Shown here piece by piece: positions 1-10,311 of a DNA stretch of 64,000 nt. Position 1 is the stretch's first letter; every line of letters begins with the position of its first letter. The stretch is from Begonia masoniana (taxonomy: Eukaryota; Streptophyta; Magnoliopsida; Cucurbitales; Begoniaceae), in contig CM039510.1 in assembly GCA_022432975.1 (NCBI GenBank), positions 7,761,387 to 7,825,386 of the forward strand. Direction: 5' to 3'. The notes beneath the pieces are model-generated. The model saw only the letters and a list, made by a program, of their open reading frames with translations. It made no database searches and was not told where the DNA came from. Both the position numbers and the translations under genes were made by a program.

Positions 1-53
1 CTTCTCTGTTGCTCTCCATTCTCTTCTCTGTTTTCTCTCTTTCAGACGAAGTG
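1..53 (+). repeat. 5' fragment of an S-family LTR (S-a), interrupted
   Basis: This pyrimidine-rich stretch matches the exon-1 region of other S LTRs in the window (around 400-440 and 11540-11580), including the shared tctctctttcagacgaa stretch. It is cut at position 54, where another S LTR begins with TGTAACACCCGG. Its continuation resumes after 3779. The true start of this LTR lies left of the window. Confidence 0.6.
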
Positions 54-867
54 TGTAACACCCGGCATTTTTTCCATGTAATTTTCCTTAAACTATTGAA
101 TGAGATTTATTGGCCATTAATAAAATGTGTATTTTATTTGAAGCTTTGTGATACCTTACAAAAAAGGGAATTTTCGGAGTAAACGGATCGAATAATCTAA
201 GCAACAATTCAATTGGAAAACCAAGCTATGTGCAACCAAAATAAAACTATTTGGCTAGAAATCAATGGAGGGGCTGTTTAGGTAAGAATTAAGGTTGGTG
301 GGAAGGAACCAATGAGCCGTCGACACTTGGCAACTTGTTGAAGAAGCCATGTTCTTTTCTCTTCCCTCCTACGTGAAACCCTCACTTTCTCTTCCCTGCT
401 CTTTCCACTTCCCTCTGTTTTCTCTCTTCCAGACAAAAATCATCCATCAAAGCGCCTTCAATCTTCCTTGATTTTTCTTCTGTTTCTGCCTAAGGTAAGC
501 ATCTGCCTATGTTAATATGTTTGGACAAGTTAAAAATGACAGTTTTGTTGAAGATTAGGGTTGTGATATTTTGGAGAAAACTCGTTGTTATTGCATGAAA
601 ACATGTTGGTTTGTTTTCTAAGAGTCTGAATGGAGTTAGGAGTATATCCTACAGGTTATTAGTTAGCATTTGCAGCTTGTTTATTTTCCGAACATGCATG
701 TACAGGTTCGTGCATTACCGAGACGATCAAGAACATCAACTCTACAGCAAACAGGTAAGTTCATGTGTTTAGATTGGCCCTTAAGGCCCTACAACACGGA
801 GGTACTAAGTTTTATTTCTGTCGGGATGTTTCGTGTAGATAAGTTAGAGTTTTGTTCTGAGTTTCTG

Positions 868-1241
868 TGTAACGACCCCTTTTCTCAGCAAGATATTGTC
901 CGCTCTGGGGATTGGGCTGCAACCCAATATCCTCCCCTCACGGCTTTGTTTGGCGAGAACTTCCTGGAAGGTCACCCAACTTGGAATTGCTCTTGCCGAA
1001 GCACTTTTAACTTCGAAGTTCTTATGGGTTCCGTTGCCAATTGTGCTCCAAAACGCGTCTTGCTATGTTGGGAGGGTCTCTTTACATAAGTTTCATTTCC
1101 ACATACTTCCCCAAGCGATGTGGGATTGTGACGACCCCTTTTTACGACCCGTCACCTTCCGGTTCGCCCGCGCGGACGTACCGCCATCCGGGTTCCGGTT
1201 CGTGCAGCCATTGTACACATACTTGCACATTCGGGTCATCA
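868..1241 (-). repeat. Cassandra 3' LTR
   Basis: On the minus strand this 374-bp repeat starts TGATGACCCG and ends GGTCGTTACA. It contains the 5S-like block on the minus strand at about 952-1031. It differs from its partner at scattered sites, so the insertion is not brand new. Confidence 0.85.
952..1031 (-). other. 5S rRNA-derived segment in the Cassandra 3' LTR
   Basis: On the minus strand the block reads through AGAACTTCGAAGTTAAAAGT, then GCTT...GCAAGAGCAA, then GGGTGACCTTCC. This parallels the plant 5S rRNA core, which includes the internal RNA polymerase III control region (A box, intermediate element and C box). Known Cassandra elements carry such 5S-derived promoters. Whether this copy is transcribed cannot be judged here. 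It is not a functional 5S gene, because the flanks belong to the TRIM. Confidence 0.8.
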
Positions 1242-1299
1242 CAATCACCCCTCCTCGGGGGCCTAACGTCCTCGTTGGCCACATTTCTGGTTGGGTACA

Positions 1300-1312
1300 G
1301 GCTTTGATACCA
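1300..1312 (-). other. Cassandra primer binding site
   Basis: The minus strand reads TGGTATCAAAGCC two bases inside the 5' LTR. This fits priming by initiator-Met tRNA, with one mismatch to the usual TGGTATCAGAGC. Confidence 0.8.
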
Positions 1313-1314
1313 TT

Positions 1315-1680
1315 TGTAACGACCTCTTTTCCCAGCAAGATATTGTCCGCTCTGGCGATTGGGCCGCATCCCAATATCCTCTCCTCACGGCTTTGTTTGG
1401 CGAGAACTTCCCCGAAGGTCACCCAACCTGGAATTGCTCTCGCCGAAGCACTTTTAACTTCGGAGTTCTTATGGGATCCATTGCCAATTGTGCTCCAAAA
1501 CGCGTCTTGCTATGTTGGGAAGGTCTCTTTACATATGTTTCATTTCCACATACTTCCTCAAGCGATGTGAGATTGTGACGACCCGCTTTTTACGACCCGT
1601 CACCTTCTGGTTTGCCCGCGCTGACGTACCACCATCTGAGTTCTGGTTCGTGCAGCCATCGTACACATACTTGCACATCA
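1315..1680 (-). repeat. Cassandra 5' LTR with 5S-like block
   Basis: Partner of the repeat at 868-1241. The 5S-like block lies at about 1399-1480 on the minus strand and keeps GGATCCCATAAGAACTCCG, closer to the 5S consensus than the other copy. The outer end reads TGATGTGC on the minus strand, followed by two extra bases before the target duplication. Confidence 0.85.
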
Positions 1681-2739
1681 TATTCTGTATTACTTGTCTT
1701 CTCTGCTATTTACTCCTGTTGTCTGCTGTTTTAATTGTAAGCACTGTGAATGTCCATGCATACATGGTTTTCCCGAAAGTTCATGCAAAATTGTTTGCTG
1801 TACACGGTTTGAAGTTAAGAAAGATAAAATCTGACTGTAATGTATTGGTTAAGTGCGGGACGGAGACTGGTGTTCTGTTCTGTATTGTACTGTATAACTG
1901 TTAGTGCCTGATAGTGCACTCCTGTCACGCCTGTTCTCCTATAAGCCCCACTTATACCCCTCTGCCACTGAAATGTAATGTTCTGTAATGTCACAGTATT
2001 TTTCTGTAAAGTTCATGCGTAGCATATGCATCACTGCATTCTTATTCATGTTCTTACTGAGTTTTAGACTCATAGGTGAACTCCCTGTTGTAGGTACGGA
2101 TCCTCCTGATGAGGACTTTGTGCCTCAGTCTGACGAATAGGTGGCTGGTGGCTCGAGCTCTCGGGGGTGGTTGTGGTAGCCAAACATGTTTCTGACCCGA
2201 GGGAGGAATGTTTTTAAAGTAAAGTTCAAGTCTGTAAAACTTTACTGGGTTTCTGCTGTTTTGTTTTTAAACTCTGTGGTGGTTCTGTGTTTTTGTTTAA
2301 AAACTCTGTTGGGAATTTTATAATGTATAGGTTCTGTTGTTCGAGTTTTAAACCCTCAGTTTGACAGTTGATAGCTGTCGTTTTGAAATATTCTGTTGTT
2401 GATGTATTTAAAACCTCTGTATTTGACAGTTGAATTGTGTTCTGAAGTATTCTGAAATTGTTTGGAATATTTTCTATTTTAGGGTGTGCATAGATTATCT
2501 CTGATCATATAGCCGTCCATGCAATCTGTTTTCCTTAAACCTCTGTCGTGTCTTTTTTCTGATATGTCCAAAATCATATTTTTGAATCGTTTTCTGAAGC
2601 TTGAAGCTTTCATACCTTCTGTTTTCACATTTTCTGTTTCCAAGTAATCCTGTTAAAAGTTGTCAGTTTTGTCTTTAAACTCTACATCTATCGCTAGACT
2701 ATATCTCCCGCCCAGTTTATCTTTTTCCACCGCTGCCTT

Positions 2740-3280
2740 GAAAATCATATCCCCCGCTGCCCGCTGCCTGCTGCCCGCTGCCCGTTTAAAAGTCACACGT
2801 TCCGTTACCTTTAAAAACCACGTCCACCGTTGCCCGCTCCTCTTTGAAACTACGTCTACCGCTGCCCTTTTCAAAGCACATCCACCGCTATTACTGTTCC
2901 TTTTTGTCTTATTCACATCCACCGTTCTATTTAGAAATCGCATCTACCGCTGTTCTTTTAAAAAGCACATCCATCGCTGTCACTGTTCATTTTTGTCTTA
3001 TTCACATCCACCGTTCTATTTAGAAATCGCATCTACCGCTGTTCTTTTAAAAAGCACATCCACCGCTGTCACTGTTCATTTTTTGTCTTATACACATCCA
3101 CCGTTCTATTTAGAAATCGCATCTACCGCTGTTCCTTTTAAAAGCACGTCCACCGCTGTTACTGTTCATTTTTGTCTTATTCACATCCACCGTTCTCTTT
3201 AGAAATCACATCTACCGCTGCTATTTTAAAAGGCACATCCACCGTTGTCACTGTTCACTTTTGTTTAAAATTCACTTCCA
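2740..3280 (+). repeat. S-LTR tandem repeats built on the CACATCCACCGCTG motif
   Basis: Units of about 24-30 bp beginning cacatccaccg or catctaccgctg, with short pyrimidine/A-rich tails, form a higher-order array of roughly 88 bp. The same motif recurs at 59150-59450 and inverted at 53640-54290. It always lies downstream of exon 3 in S LTRs. Long open frames here are a by-product of the repeat and are not treated as genes. Confidence 0.8.
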
Positions 3281-3779
3281 CCGGTGAATAGTTCTTTTCT
3301 GCCTATAGTCCATTTCCACCCCGTTTTATTCATATCTTCCGCCTGACGTCATCCACTTCTTCCGCCAGTCTTCCGACTATGTTTTCTGCCATTATTTCCT
3401 GTTTTATTCTGTTTATTTACTCTCATCGTCCATTTCTGTTCCCTGTTCTTCTAAGTCTCTACTATTATTCACTTCTGTAATCCGGTTATAAATTGGCTCC
3501 CAGTTTTTAAATCCAGAGAAAGTTTTCTCTCTTTGAGAAGTTTTAAAGGTTCAATTTATAAAGGTCCTCTGTCATTTGTTCTTCGAACGTAATGGTCCAT
3601 CCAGTTTTATACGATATGTCACCAAGGTCCAATTTAAAGAGAAGGTTTCTTCTCCCTGTAACGTTTCAAAAGTTTAAATATCGATAGATATATATACATA
3701 ATAGTCTGAGTTTTTTATATATATGTACTGGATAGTGGGCGGGCGCTCTTTCAGCCCGATCAGGTTTGGGGTCGTCACA

Positions 3780-5266
3780 AGTCAAAATTTCCAACAATTA
3801 TTGATTCTCTGTTTTCTTCCATTTCTCCGTAAAGGTTGAAGCCACCGGAGAACTTAAGCTTGCACGTCACAGACAACAGGTAATCATACACGTAGGTTTG
3901 CCCTTAAGGCCCCCCAACATCACGGAGGTTACTAGTTTTTCATTTCGTCGGGTTGTTTTGGGTAGATAAGTTATCTGTATCTCTCACGAACTGGGTGTTT
4001 ATTTCGTGTCTGTGTATTAAGTTTAAACACTGTAGAAAGTTCTGATACCGTTTTCCCGAAAGATATGAAAATGTTTTCTGTACACGTTTGAAGTAAGAAG
4101 ATAAAACCTGAATGTAACTCCTCGGTTAAGTGCGGGGACTGACTGGGTGTTGCTCTGAATTACCTAGTGCCTTAGTAGTGCCCTTCTGTTACGCCTGTTT
4201 CCCTATAAGCCCCACTTCCGAACATATAAAAAGTAAGTTCTGTAATGCGGTATTTGTGCGTAGTCCGAAAGTTCATGCACTGCATATGCATCACTGCATT
4301 TTTATATTTCTTAGTGATCTCTAGCTCATAGTTGACCCCTGTTGTGGTAAACGGATCCTGGGGATGAGGACTTTGTGCCTCAGGCCAGATGTTCGATGCT
4401 GTTGGCGGAACGAAGCTTACTTGAGTTGTTTTTTTTTGCGACCGTCAACAAATGGTACCCCTGTGGGAATAATATTTTAAAAGTTATTCAGGTGCCTTTC
4501 ATGAGCTTTTTGAAATTTTCAAACCGATGTGAAAATTGTGTGTTCATGTTTTTAAAACTTTCTGTTTTGTGAATTCTGGAAATGTAGTCAAGTTCCTGTT
4601 AGCTTTCTTGAATTTTAAAATAATGCATAAAACTCTGTGTTGGTGTATTCCTGAATATGCCTGGGATTTTCTCTTTTAGGTTGTGCTGGATGTTCCCTCC
4701 ATGATTTTAGAGCTATCCATGTAGTCTTGTTTTCTTAAACTTCTGTTCATTTTTCTGATATGTCCAAAAATCATGTTTGAATCGGTTTCTGAGTTTGAAG
4801 TTTTTATGCCTTCATTCTGTCTTTCAAGTTTGCCAATATTGGCTAAGTGTCCCAGTCGTCCATTCTACCGAGGTTTAGAAAACAGTTGTCCCATTTTTGT
4901 CTTTAAAACATCGTCCACCAGCTGTCGCTCTTTGAAACTGTTTGTCCACAACAATGGCACATTTGTTGTCCCACGATCCACTTCAATTCTGTTGTCCACC
5001 AACAGCCACTCTGCCCTTCTTATTGTCCACGATCCACTCACTGCACTTTTTTTGTCCCAGCCACTGACTTCTTGTCCACAACCACTGCACTTCTGTGTTG
5101 CCAGAAAATTCCTGTTGTCCTTCTGTTTGTCTGTTTATCTGTCTTCGTCTTCAATTCCGATAAGGTTTCACTGTGTAAAGTTTTACAATAGGTAAAAAAA
5201 ATAGTCCACTGTTTCAAAGGTCCGGATGAGGCCTACGACTCCGATCGGGTCTGGGGCTTCACACAA
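3780..5266 (+). repeat. Remainder of S-a LTR, with many small indels
   Basis: The LTR begun at 1-53 continues here. The exon-2-like block is near 3840-3880 with a degraded donor (ggtaatcat). An exon-3-like block near 4355-4400 (cggatcctggggatgaggac) is followed by tandem GTTGTCCAC repeats (about 4910-5120) and a degraded LTR end (gatcgggtctggggcttcacaca). Compared with 7138-8251, this copy has an insertion or deletion every 10-20 bases, mostly in homopolymers, which breaks the repeat register and exon frames. That pattern resembles unpolished long-read sequence more than normal decay. Confidence 0.65.
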
Positions 5267-6012
5267 CATATCTCACCACCTAAGAAAAATAATCTAGAAC
5301 TTTCGTAATTTATTGTTCATAGCAAGAGATTTCGTCCGCTTTTTTTTGTCATATGACCTCGTACCATGTTTGACCTGACTACGTATTTTAAGAATCAACC
5401 ATTATTTTTCCATGACACGGGATTTCCGTCATAAGCCTTTTTATAACTTACTTATGATTCTCTGATTATTTTTTGCCATTACACGACATATATTCAAATA
5501 GAATGTTATGTTATTTTAATCTTTACTTTCTCGTCATGCATACGTGTTAAAGTTTGTAACATTTATTTTAACATGTTGTTTATATTTATTTTGATTTTTT
5601 AATTATGTTTTAAAATATAATGTATTAATATATTTGTCATGAATAAGTTGTTATTTTTATCAAATTTTATTTTACAACGTACTATCTATTAAGTAATTAA
5701 AGAGTATTATAATACAACTTATTTTTATATAACTTAATACTATTATTTTAAGTTTTAGCGGTAGGATTTTGATTTGGCCTTATTTTTGTTAATGAGATTT
5801 TTTTATTTTTTTTAGTGAAATTTTATTTTATTAAATATTTACTATTAGTACTTTGAAAGAATAATATAATTAAGATCTTCATCTAATTTTTTTTATCAAT
5901 TTTTATTGTCTATTAACTAGTGAATCCACGTGCAAAGCACGTGGCATTGTCTACCTCGTGTCATTCTAGTAATATAAATAATAGTAGAAATCTTGAATTC
6001 TTTAAAAACCAT
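5267..6012. repeat. AT-rich intergenic repeat, copy 1
   Basis: This AT-rich block has no coding potential. It is repeated with fewer irregularities at 8252-9001 and partly, inverted, at 55076-55360. Near its right end is CTAG plus a perfect 8-bp-stem hairpin (5917-5944). Its nature is unclear: possibly Helitron or MITE remnants between LTRs. Confidence 0.55.
5917..5944 (-). other. Helitron-like 3' terminus, copy 1
   Basis: On the minus strand the hairpin CCACGTGC-TTT-GCACGTGG (5926-5944) is followed by five bases and then CTAG and a T. That is the layout of Helitron 3' ends (hairpin, short spacer, CTRR, insertion before T). The body would extend to higher coordinates but is cut by an LTR within about 90 bp. 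No RepHel gene is visible. Confidence 0.4.
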
Positions 6013-7083
6013 TGTACACCCCCAAACCCGATAGAGGTCAGGAGAGCCACACTCCGGACATTTAAAACGTGACATATTTTTTTGAACATTACTTTTAAAA
6101 CTTTCACAAAAAATAGAATCGAAAGACATAAAATCAGAAGGACATATTAAAAAAATTTTTTGAACTACAGTAATAGAAACTAAAGACAACATGATGAAAC
6201 ATCGAAACCCTCTTTGGAATTGAAGACTGGAAAACATTTTAAAGTCGGACCACAAAACTAAATGGCAGAAGAAAAAAAAAACGGTATACAGAATATAAAA
6301 AAAAAAGAGAAACATAAACTAGAAGACATACTGGAAATACTACAGTGGATGATAGAAGCTGTTACAATCGGAAACTATTGACATCGAAGTTGTGGACATT
6401 GAACTGTGGACAATCAAAGCTTGTGTGACCTTCAGAAACTGTTGACAATCAGAAGCTGTGGATATTCACAAATCAAAGGCAAAAACAGTTGGAACATAAG
6501 TCCGTGGGTTTTGACCCAAACAAAATAGGTGGACACAGAGTCCGTTGACGTTTACAATCAAAGGCATAAATAGTGGACCAGGAGGTTTCGGGACGTTTAA
6601 AATCAAAGGCAAAAACAGTGGACACAAGAGTCCGTGGACGTTTAAAATCAAAGGCAAAAACGTGAACCCAAGAGTCCATGGACGTTTAAAATCAAAGGCA
6701 AAAACAGTGGACACAAGAGTCCGTGGACGTTTAAATCAGGCAAAAACAGGGGTACAACTAACCACTTTAGCTTAATACTTTAAACTCGAAAGAGCATAAC
6801 TGAAATGCAGAATGGACACTATTTTTCAGAGGCAAAATGGATGACTTTGGGTTAACTTTTACGGAATGGATGAAACTTAACATGAAACATCTAAACAGAA
6901 ACGACATAGAACAGAAAGCCTAAAAGCTTCAAACTTCAGAAACCGATTCAAAACATGATTTTGGCCATAATCAGAAACGACACAGTTTAGAAACCGCTTG
7001 CATGGAAGCTCTAAACTCAGAGAAATCCATGCACGACTAAAATGAGAAAATCCCCAACGCAATTTCCAGAATATTGCGAAAAC
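6013..7083 (-). repeat. Inverted S-family LTR 3' half (S-c), indel-rich
   Basis: The minus-strand LTR end begins at tgtacacccccaaacccg and runs through the tandem AATCAAAGGCAAAAACAG repeats (about 6470-6750) to a truncated point near 7083. It is the irregular counterpart of 9002-10085. No gene. The sequence stops at an A-rich junction instead of continuing into exon 3 as S-e does. Confidence 0.65.
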
Positions 7084-7137
7084 AAAATAAAAAAAAATAA
7101 AAACAAAAAAAAAAAAAAAAAAAAAAAGAAAGATGTA
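7084..7137. other. A-rich low-complexity junction
   Basis: The segment is almost pure A with a few other bases. It separates two copies of the same ~3-kb sequence and belongs to neither, so it may be an assembly join. Confidence 0.6.
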
Positions 7138-8251
7138 ACGTTTCGGTTAAGGTGCGGGACTGGGTACTGTGTGTTCTGCTCTGAAATTACTAGTGCTTAG
7201 TAGTGCACTTCTGTTACGCCTGTTTCCCTATAAGCCCCACTTCCTAACATATAAAAAGTAATGTTCTGTAATGTCGCTGTATTCCGAAATGTTCATGCAC
7301 TGCATATGCATCACTGCATTTTTATATGTTCTTAGTGAGCTCTAGGCTCATAGTTGAACTCCCTGTTGTAGGTACGGATCCTGGGGATGAGGACTTTGTG
7401 CCTCAGGCCGATGTGTAGGTGCTGTTGGCGGAACGAGCTTACGGGAGTTGGTTGCTACCGTCAGACAAATGTTATCCCTGTGAGAATTATATTTTTAAAA
7501 GTTATGTCAGGTCCTGTATAGCTTTTGAAATTTTAAAACCGATGTGAAAATTGTGTGTTCATGTTTTTAAAACTTCTGTTTTGTGAATTCTGGAAATGTA
7601 TGTCAAGTTCTGTTTAGCTTCTGAGATTTTAAAATAATGCATAAACTCTGTGTTGGTGTATTCTGAAATTGCTGGGATTTTCTCTTTTAGGTTGTGCATG
7701 GATTTTCTCTGATTTTAGAGCTATCCATGTAGTCTGGTTTTCTTAAACTTCTGTTCATGTTTTCTGATATGTCCAAAATCATGTTTGAATCGGTTTCTGA
7801 AGTTTGAAGTTTTTATGCCTTCAGTTTCTGTCTTTCAAGTTTTCCAATATTTGGCTAAGTGTCAGTCGTCCATTCTACCATTTGAAAACAGTTGTCCATT
7901 TTGTCTTTAAAACAGTCGTCCACGCTGTCCTCTTTAACTGTTGTCCACAACAATTGCAATTTTGTTGTCCACAGCCACTGCAATTCTGTTGTCCACAGCC
8001 ACTGCACTTCTGTTGTCCACAGCCACTGCACTTTTGTTGTCCACAGCCACTGCACTTCTGTTGTCCACAACCACTGCACTTCTGTTGTCCATTCTTGTTG
8101 TCCATTCTGTTGTCTGTTTTATCTGTCTTCCAGTCTTCAATTCCAGAGAAGGTTCACTGTGTAAAGTTTTAAATATTAAAAAAAATAGTCCACGTTTTAA
8201 AAATGTCCGGAGTGAGGCCTTACGACTCCGATCGGGTCTGGGGGCGTCACA
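7138..8251 (+). repeat. S-family LTR fragment (S-d)
   Basis: The sequence begins inside intron 2 of an S LTR, keeps the pre-acceptor hairpin TGAGC-TCTAG-GCTCA (about 7336-7350) and an exon-3-like block (near 7375-7420), then the 24-bp array and an intact LTR end GGGGGCGTCACA. The 5' part of the LTR is absent because the fragment begins at the A-rich junction. Confidence 0.7.
7925..8100 (+). repeat. 24-bp tandem array (GTTGTCCACAGCCACTGC)
   Basis: About seven units of gttgtccacagccactgca plus cttct or attct follow one another. The length is divisible by three, which explains overlapping open frames on both strands; these are not genes. The array sits where other S LTRs have the CACATCCACCG array. 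Confidence 0.85.
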
Positions 8252-9001
8252 ACATATTCACCACATAAGAAGAAAATAATCTAGAAACTTCGTAATTTAT
8301 TTGTCATAGCAAGAGATTCTTCCGCTTTTTTGTCATATTGACCTCGTACCATGTGTTGACTGACTACGTATTTTAAGAATCAACCATTTATGTTATTCAA
8401 TGACACGTGGATTTCCATGTCATACCTTTTATAAATTACTTATGATTCTCTTATTTATTTTTGCCATTACACTGAAATATATGCAAATAGAATGTTATGT
8501 TTATTTTATATCTATTACTTTCTCGTCATGCATACGTGTTAAAAGTTTGAAATTTATTTTAACATTTTAGTTTATTTTATTTTGATTTTTTAATTATGTT
8601 TTAAAATATAATGTATTAATATATTTTGTCATGATAATTTTTTATTTTTATCAAATTTTATTTTTACAACGTACTTATCTATTAAGTAATTTAAAGAGTA
8701 TTATAATAAAATATTTTTATATAACTTATTACTTTATTTTAAGTGTTATCGTAGATTTTGATTTTGCCTTAATATTTTGTAATGATAATTTTTTATTTTT
8801 TTATGAAATTTTATTTTTATTAAATATTTATCTATTAAGTAATTTAAGAAATAATATAATTAAAGATCTTCATTAATTTTTTTTATCAATTTTTATTGTC
8901 TATTACACTAGTGAATCCACGTGCAAAGCACGTGGGCATTGTCTACCTCGTGTCATTATAGTAAATAATAAATAATATAGAATCTTGATTCTTTAAAAAA
9001 T
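8252..9001. repeat. AT-rich intergenic repeat, copy 2
   Basis: This cleaner copy of 5267-6012 lies between a forward LTR end and an inverted LTR start. It contains tgacacgtggatttccatgtca near 8400, a motif also found inverted near 55330. No gene is supported. Confidence 0.55.
8908..8935 (-). other. Helitron-like 3' terminus, copy 2
   Basis: CTAG at 8908-8911 and the perfect inverted pair CCACGTGC / GCACGTGG around AAA at 8917-8935 form, on the minus strand, the hairpin-spacer-CTAG-T arrangement of Helitron ends. Only about 90 bp of putative body precede the neighbouring LTR. Confidence 0.42.
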
Positions 9002-9459
9002 TGTGACACCCCCAAACCCGATAGAGGTCGGAGAGCCATCACTCCGGACATTTAAAACGTGACATATTTTTTTTGAACTTTACTTTTAAAACTTTAACAA
9101 AAAATAGAATCGAAAGACAGAAAATCAGAAGACATATTAAAAAAATTTGAACTACAGTAATAGAAGACTAAAGACAACAGGATGAAACATCGAAAACCCT
9201 CTTTGGAATTGAAGACTGGAAAACATTTAAAGTCGGACCACAAAATAAATGGCAGAAGAAAAAAAAAAGGAAGACAAGAATATAAAAAAAAAAAGAGAAA
9301 CATAAACTAGAAGACATACTGTGAAAGACTACAGTGGATGATAGAAGCTGTGGACAATCGGAAACTATGGACAATCAGAAGTTGTGGACATTCAGAAACT
9401 GTGGACAATCAGAAGCTGTGGACATTCAGAAACTGTGGACAATCAGAAGCTGTGGATAT

Positions 9460-9765
9460 TCAAAATCAAAGGCAAAAACAGTGGAAACAGAAGTCCGTGG
9501 ACGTTTGAAACCAAAGGCAAAAATAGTGGACACAGAAGTCCGTTGACGTTTACAATCAAAGGCAGAAATAGTGGACACAGGAGTTCGTGGACGTTTAAAA
9601 TCAAAGGCAAAAATAGTGGACACAGGAGTCCGTGGACGTTTAAAATCAAAGGCAAAAACAGTGAACACAAGAGTCCATGGACGTTTAAAATCAAAGGCAA
9701 AAACAGTGGACACAAGAGTCCGTGGACGTTTAAAATCAAAGGCAAAAACAGTGGACACTAACACT
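9460..9765 (-). repeat. 45-bp tandem array in S-e
   Basis: About seven units of roughly 45 bp (plus strand AAAATCAAAGGCAAAAACAG, then GGACAC..GAGTCCGTGGACGTTT). The unit length is a multiple of three, so frames stay open on both strands. A shorter 17-bp array (ggacaatcagaagctgt) precedes it at about 9345-9460. Coding function is not supported. Confidence 0.85.
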
Positions 9766-10264
9766 TAGCTGAATACTTGAAAACTCGAAAGACATAAACT
9801 GAAAGGCAGAATGGACGACTATTTTCAGAGGCAAAATGGATGACTGTTTAACTTTTACTGAAATGGATGAAACTTAACAGGAAGACATAAAAACAGAAGA
9901 CATGAAAACAGAAAGCATAAAAGCTTCAAACTTCAGAAACCGATTCAAAACATGATTTTGGACATATCAGAAAACATGACAGAAGTTTAAGAAACCAGAT
10001 TGCATGGATAGCTCTAAAATCAGAGAAAATCCATGCACAACCTAAAAGAGAAAATCCCAAGCAATTCCAGAATATTTCGAAACATACATACATTCAACTG
10101 TCAAAACATAGGTTTTAAAACATCAACACGAATTCTATACATCAGTTTTAGGATTTCAAAAGCTATACAGGACTTGACATAATATTCAAAAATACATTCT
10201 AACAGGAATAACATTTGTTTGACTGCAGCAACCAATCCCCATGAGCTCGATCTGCCAACTTCAT

Positions 10265-10311
10265 TTATTCATCAGCTTGAGGCATAAAGTCCTCATCTGG
10301 AGGATCCATAC
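10265..10311 (-). other. Exon 3 of the S-e leader cassette
   Basis: On the minus strand, after a GTAG acceptor, this 47-nt block completes a Gly codon and encodes 14 residues rich in Asp and Glu, then TAA. Position and length match exon 3 of the other families. The pre-acceptor hairpin has one mismatched pair here. Confidence 0.45.

Larger units (their letters stand above)
868..1682 (-). mobile_element. Cassandra-type TRIM with 5S rRNA-like sequence in both LTRs
   Basis: This short non-coding retrotransposon lies on the minus strand. Two direct repeats (868-1241 and 1315-1680) flank only about 73 bp. Next to the inner end of the right repeat, the minus strand reads TGGTATCAAAGCC (1300-1312), an initiator-Met-type primer site. 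A purine tract (gaggagggg on the minus strand, about 1248-1258) precedes the other repeat. Each LTR carries a segment closely resembling plant 5S rRNA, the hallmark of Cassandra. The target duplication ttctg is at 863-867 and 1683-1687, with two extra bases (ta) on the right. It sits in intron 2 of an S LTR. It encodes no protein and depends on other elements for mobility. Confidence 0.9.
706..2140 (+). other. Conserved LTR leader cassette of S-b: exon 2, intron 2, exon 3
   Basis: Putative exon 2 is 706-754 (49 nt), between an acag acceptor and a GTAAGTTCATG donor. Exon 3 is 2094-2140, after TTGTAG, and ends in TAG. Read across the junction, exon 2 ends with Gln-Gln-Thr and a split Gly codon, and exon 3 gives TDPPDEDFVPQSDE followed by the stop. 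Just inside the intron GGCC pairs with GGCC (776-788). Before the acceptor TGAGT pairs with ACTCA around TTTAG (2058-2072). The intron hosts the Cassandra. The same layout recurs in unrelated LTRs in the window. Splicing and translation are inferred from sequence pattern only. Confidence 0.5.
54..3779 (+). mobile_element. Solo LTR, family S (S-b), containing a Cassandra insertion
   Basis: The element starts TGTAACACCCGG and ends GGGGTCGTCACA, with no primer site, gag or pol, so it reads as a solo LTR of about 2.9 kb once the 815-bp Cassandra is removed. It sits inside another S LTR (1-53 and 3780 onward). Inside are an exon-1-like region ending near 494, the exon 2/intron 2/exon 3 cassette (706-2140), tandem repeats (about 2740-3280) and TGACGTCA near the 3' end. 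A clean 5-bp target duplication is not visible: the left flank ends aagtg and the right flank begins agtca. The interruption of a sister LTR is clear; the boundaries are good to a base or two. Confidence 0.75.

Noticed and set aside
670..1904. Open frames of 139, 224 and 138 codons across 670-1904
   Set aside because: They cross from S LTR sequence into the antisense strand of the Cassandra element. The reading frame is a chance product of the insertion.
54..3784. A target duplication for the S-b solo LTR
   Set aside because: Left aagtg and right agtca agree only if the last LTR base is shared and bases are missing, so I did not annotate a duplication.
5917..6315. 132-codon minus-strand ORF over the LTR end and AT-rich block
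   Set aside because: It spans a junction between unrelated repeats in the indel-rich copy, and the cleaner copy at 9002 does not keep it.
9384..9764. Long overlapping open frames on both strands in the 45-bp array
   Set aside because: The repeat period is a multiple of three, so open frames arise on both strands automatically. No start context, domain or conservation supports a protein. The same applies to 7855-8172, 14392-14598 and 52111-52377.
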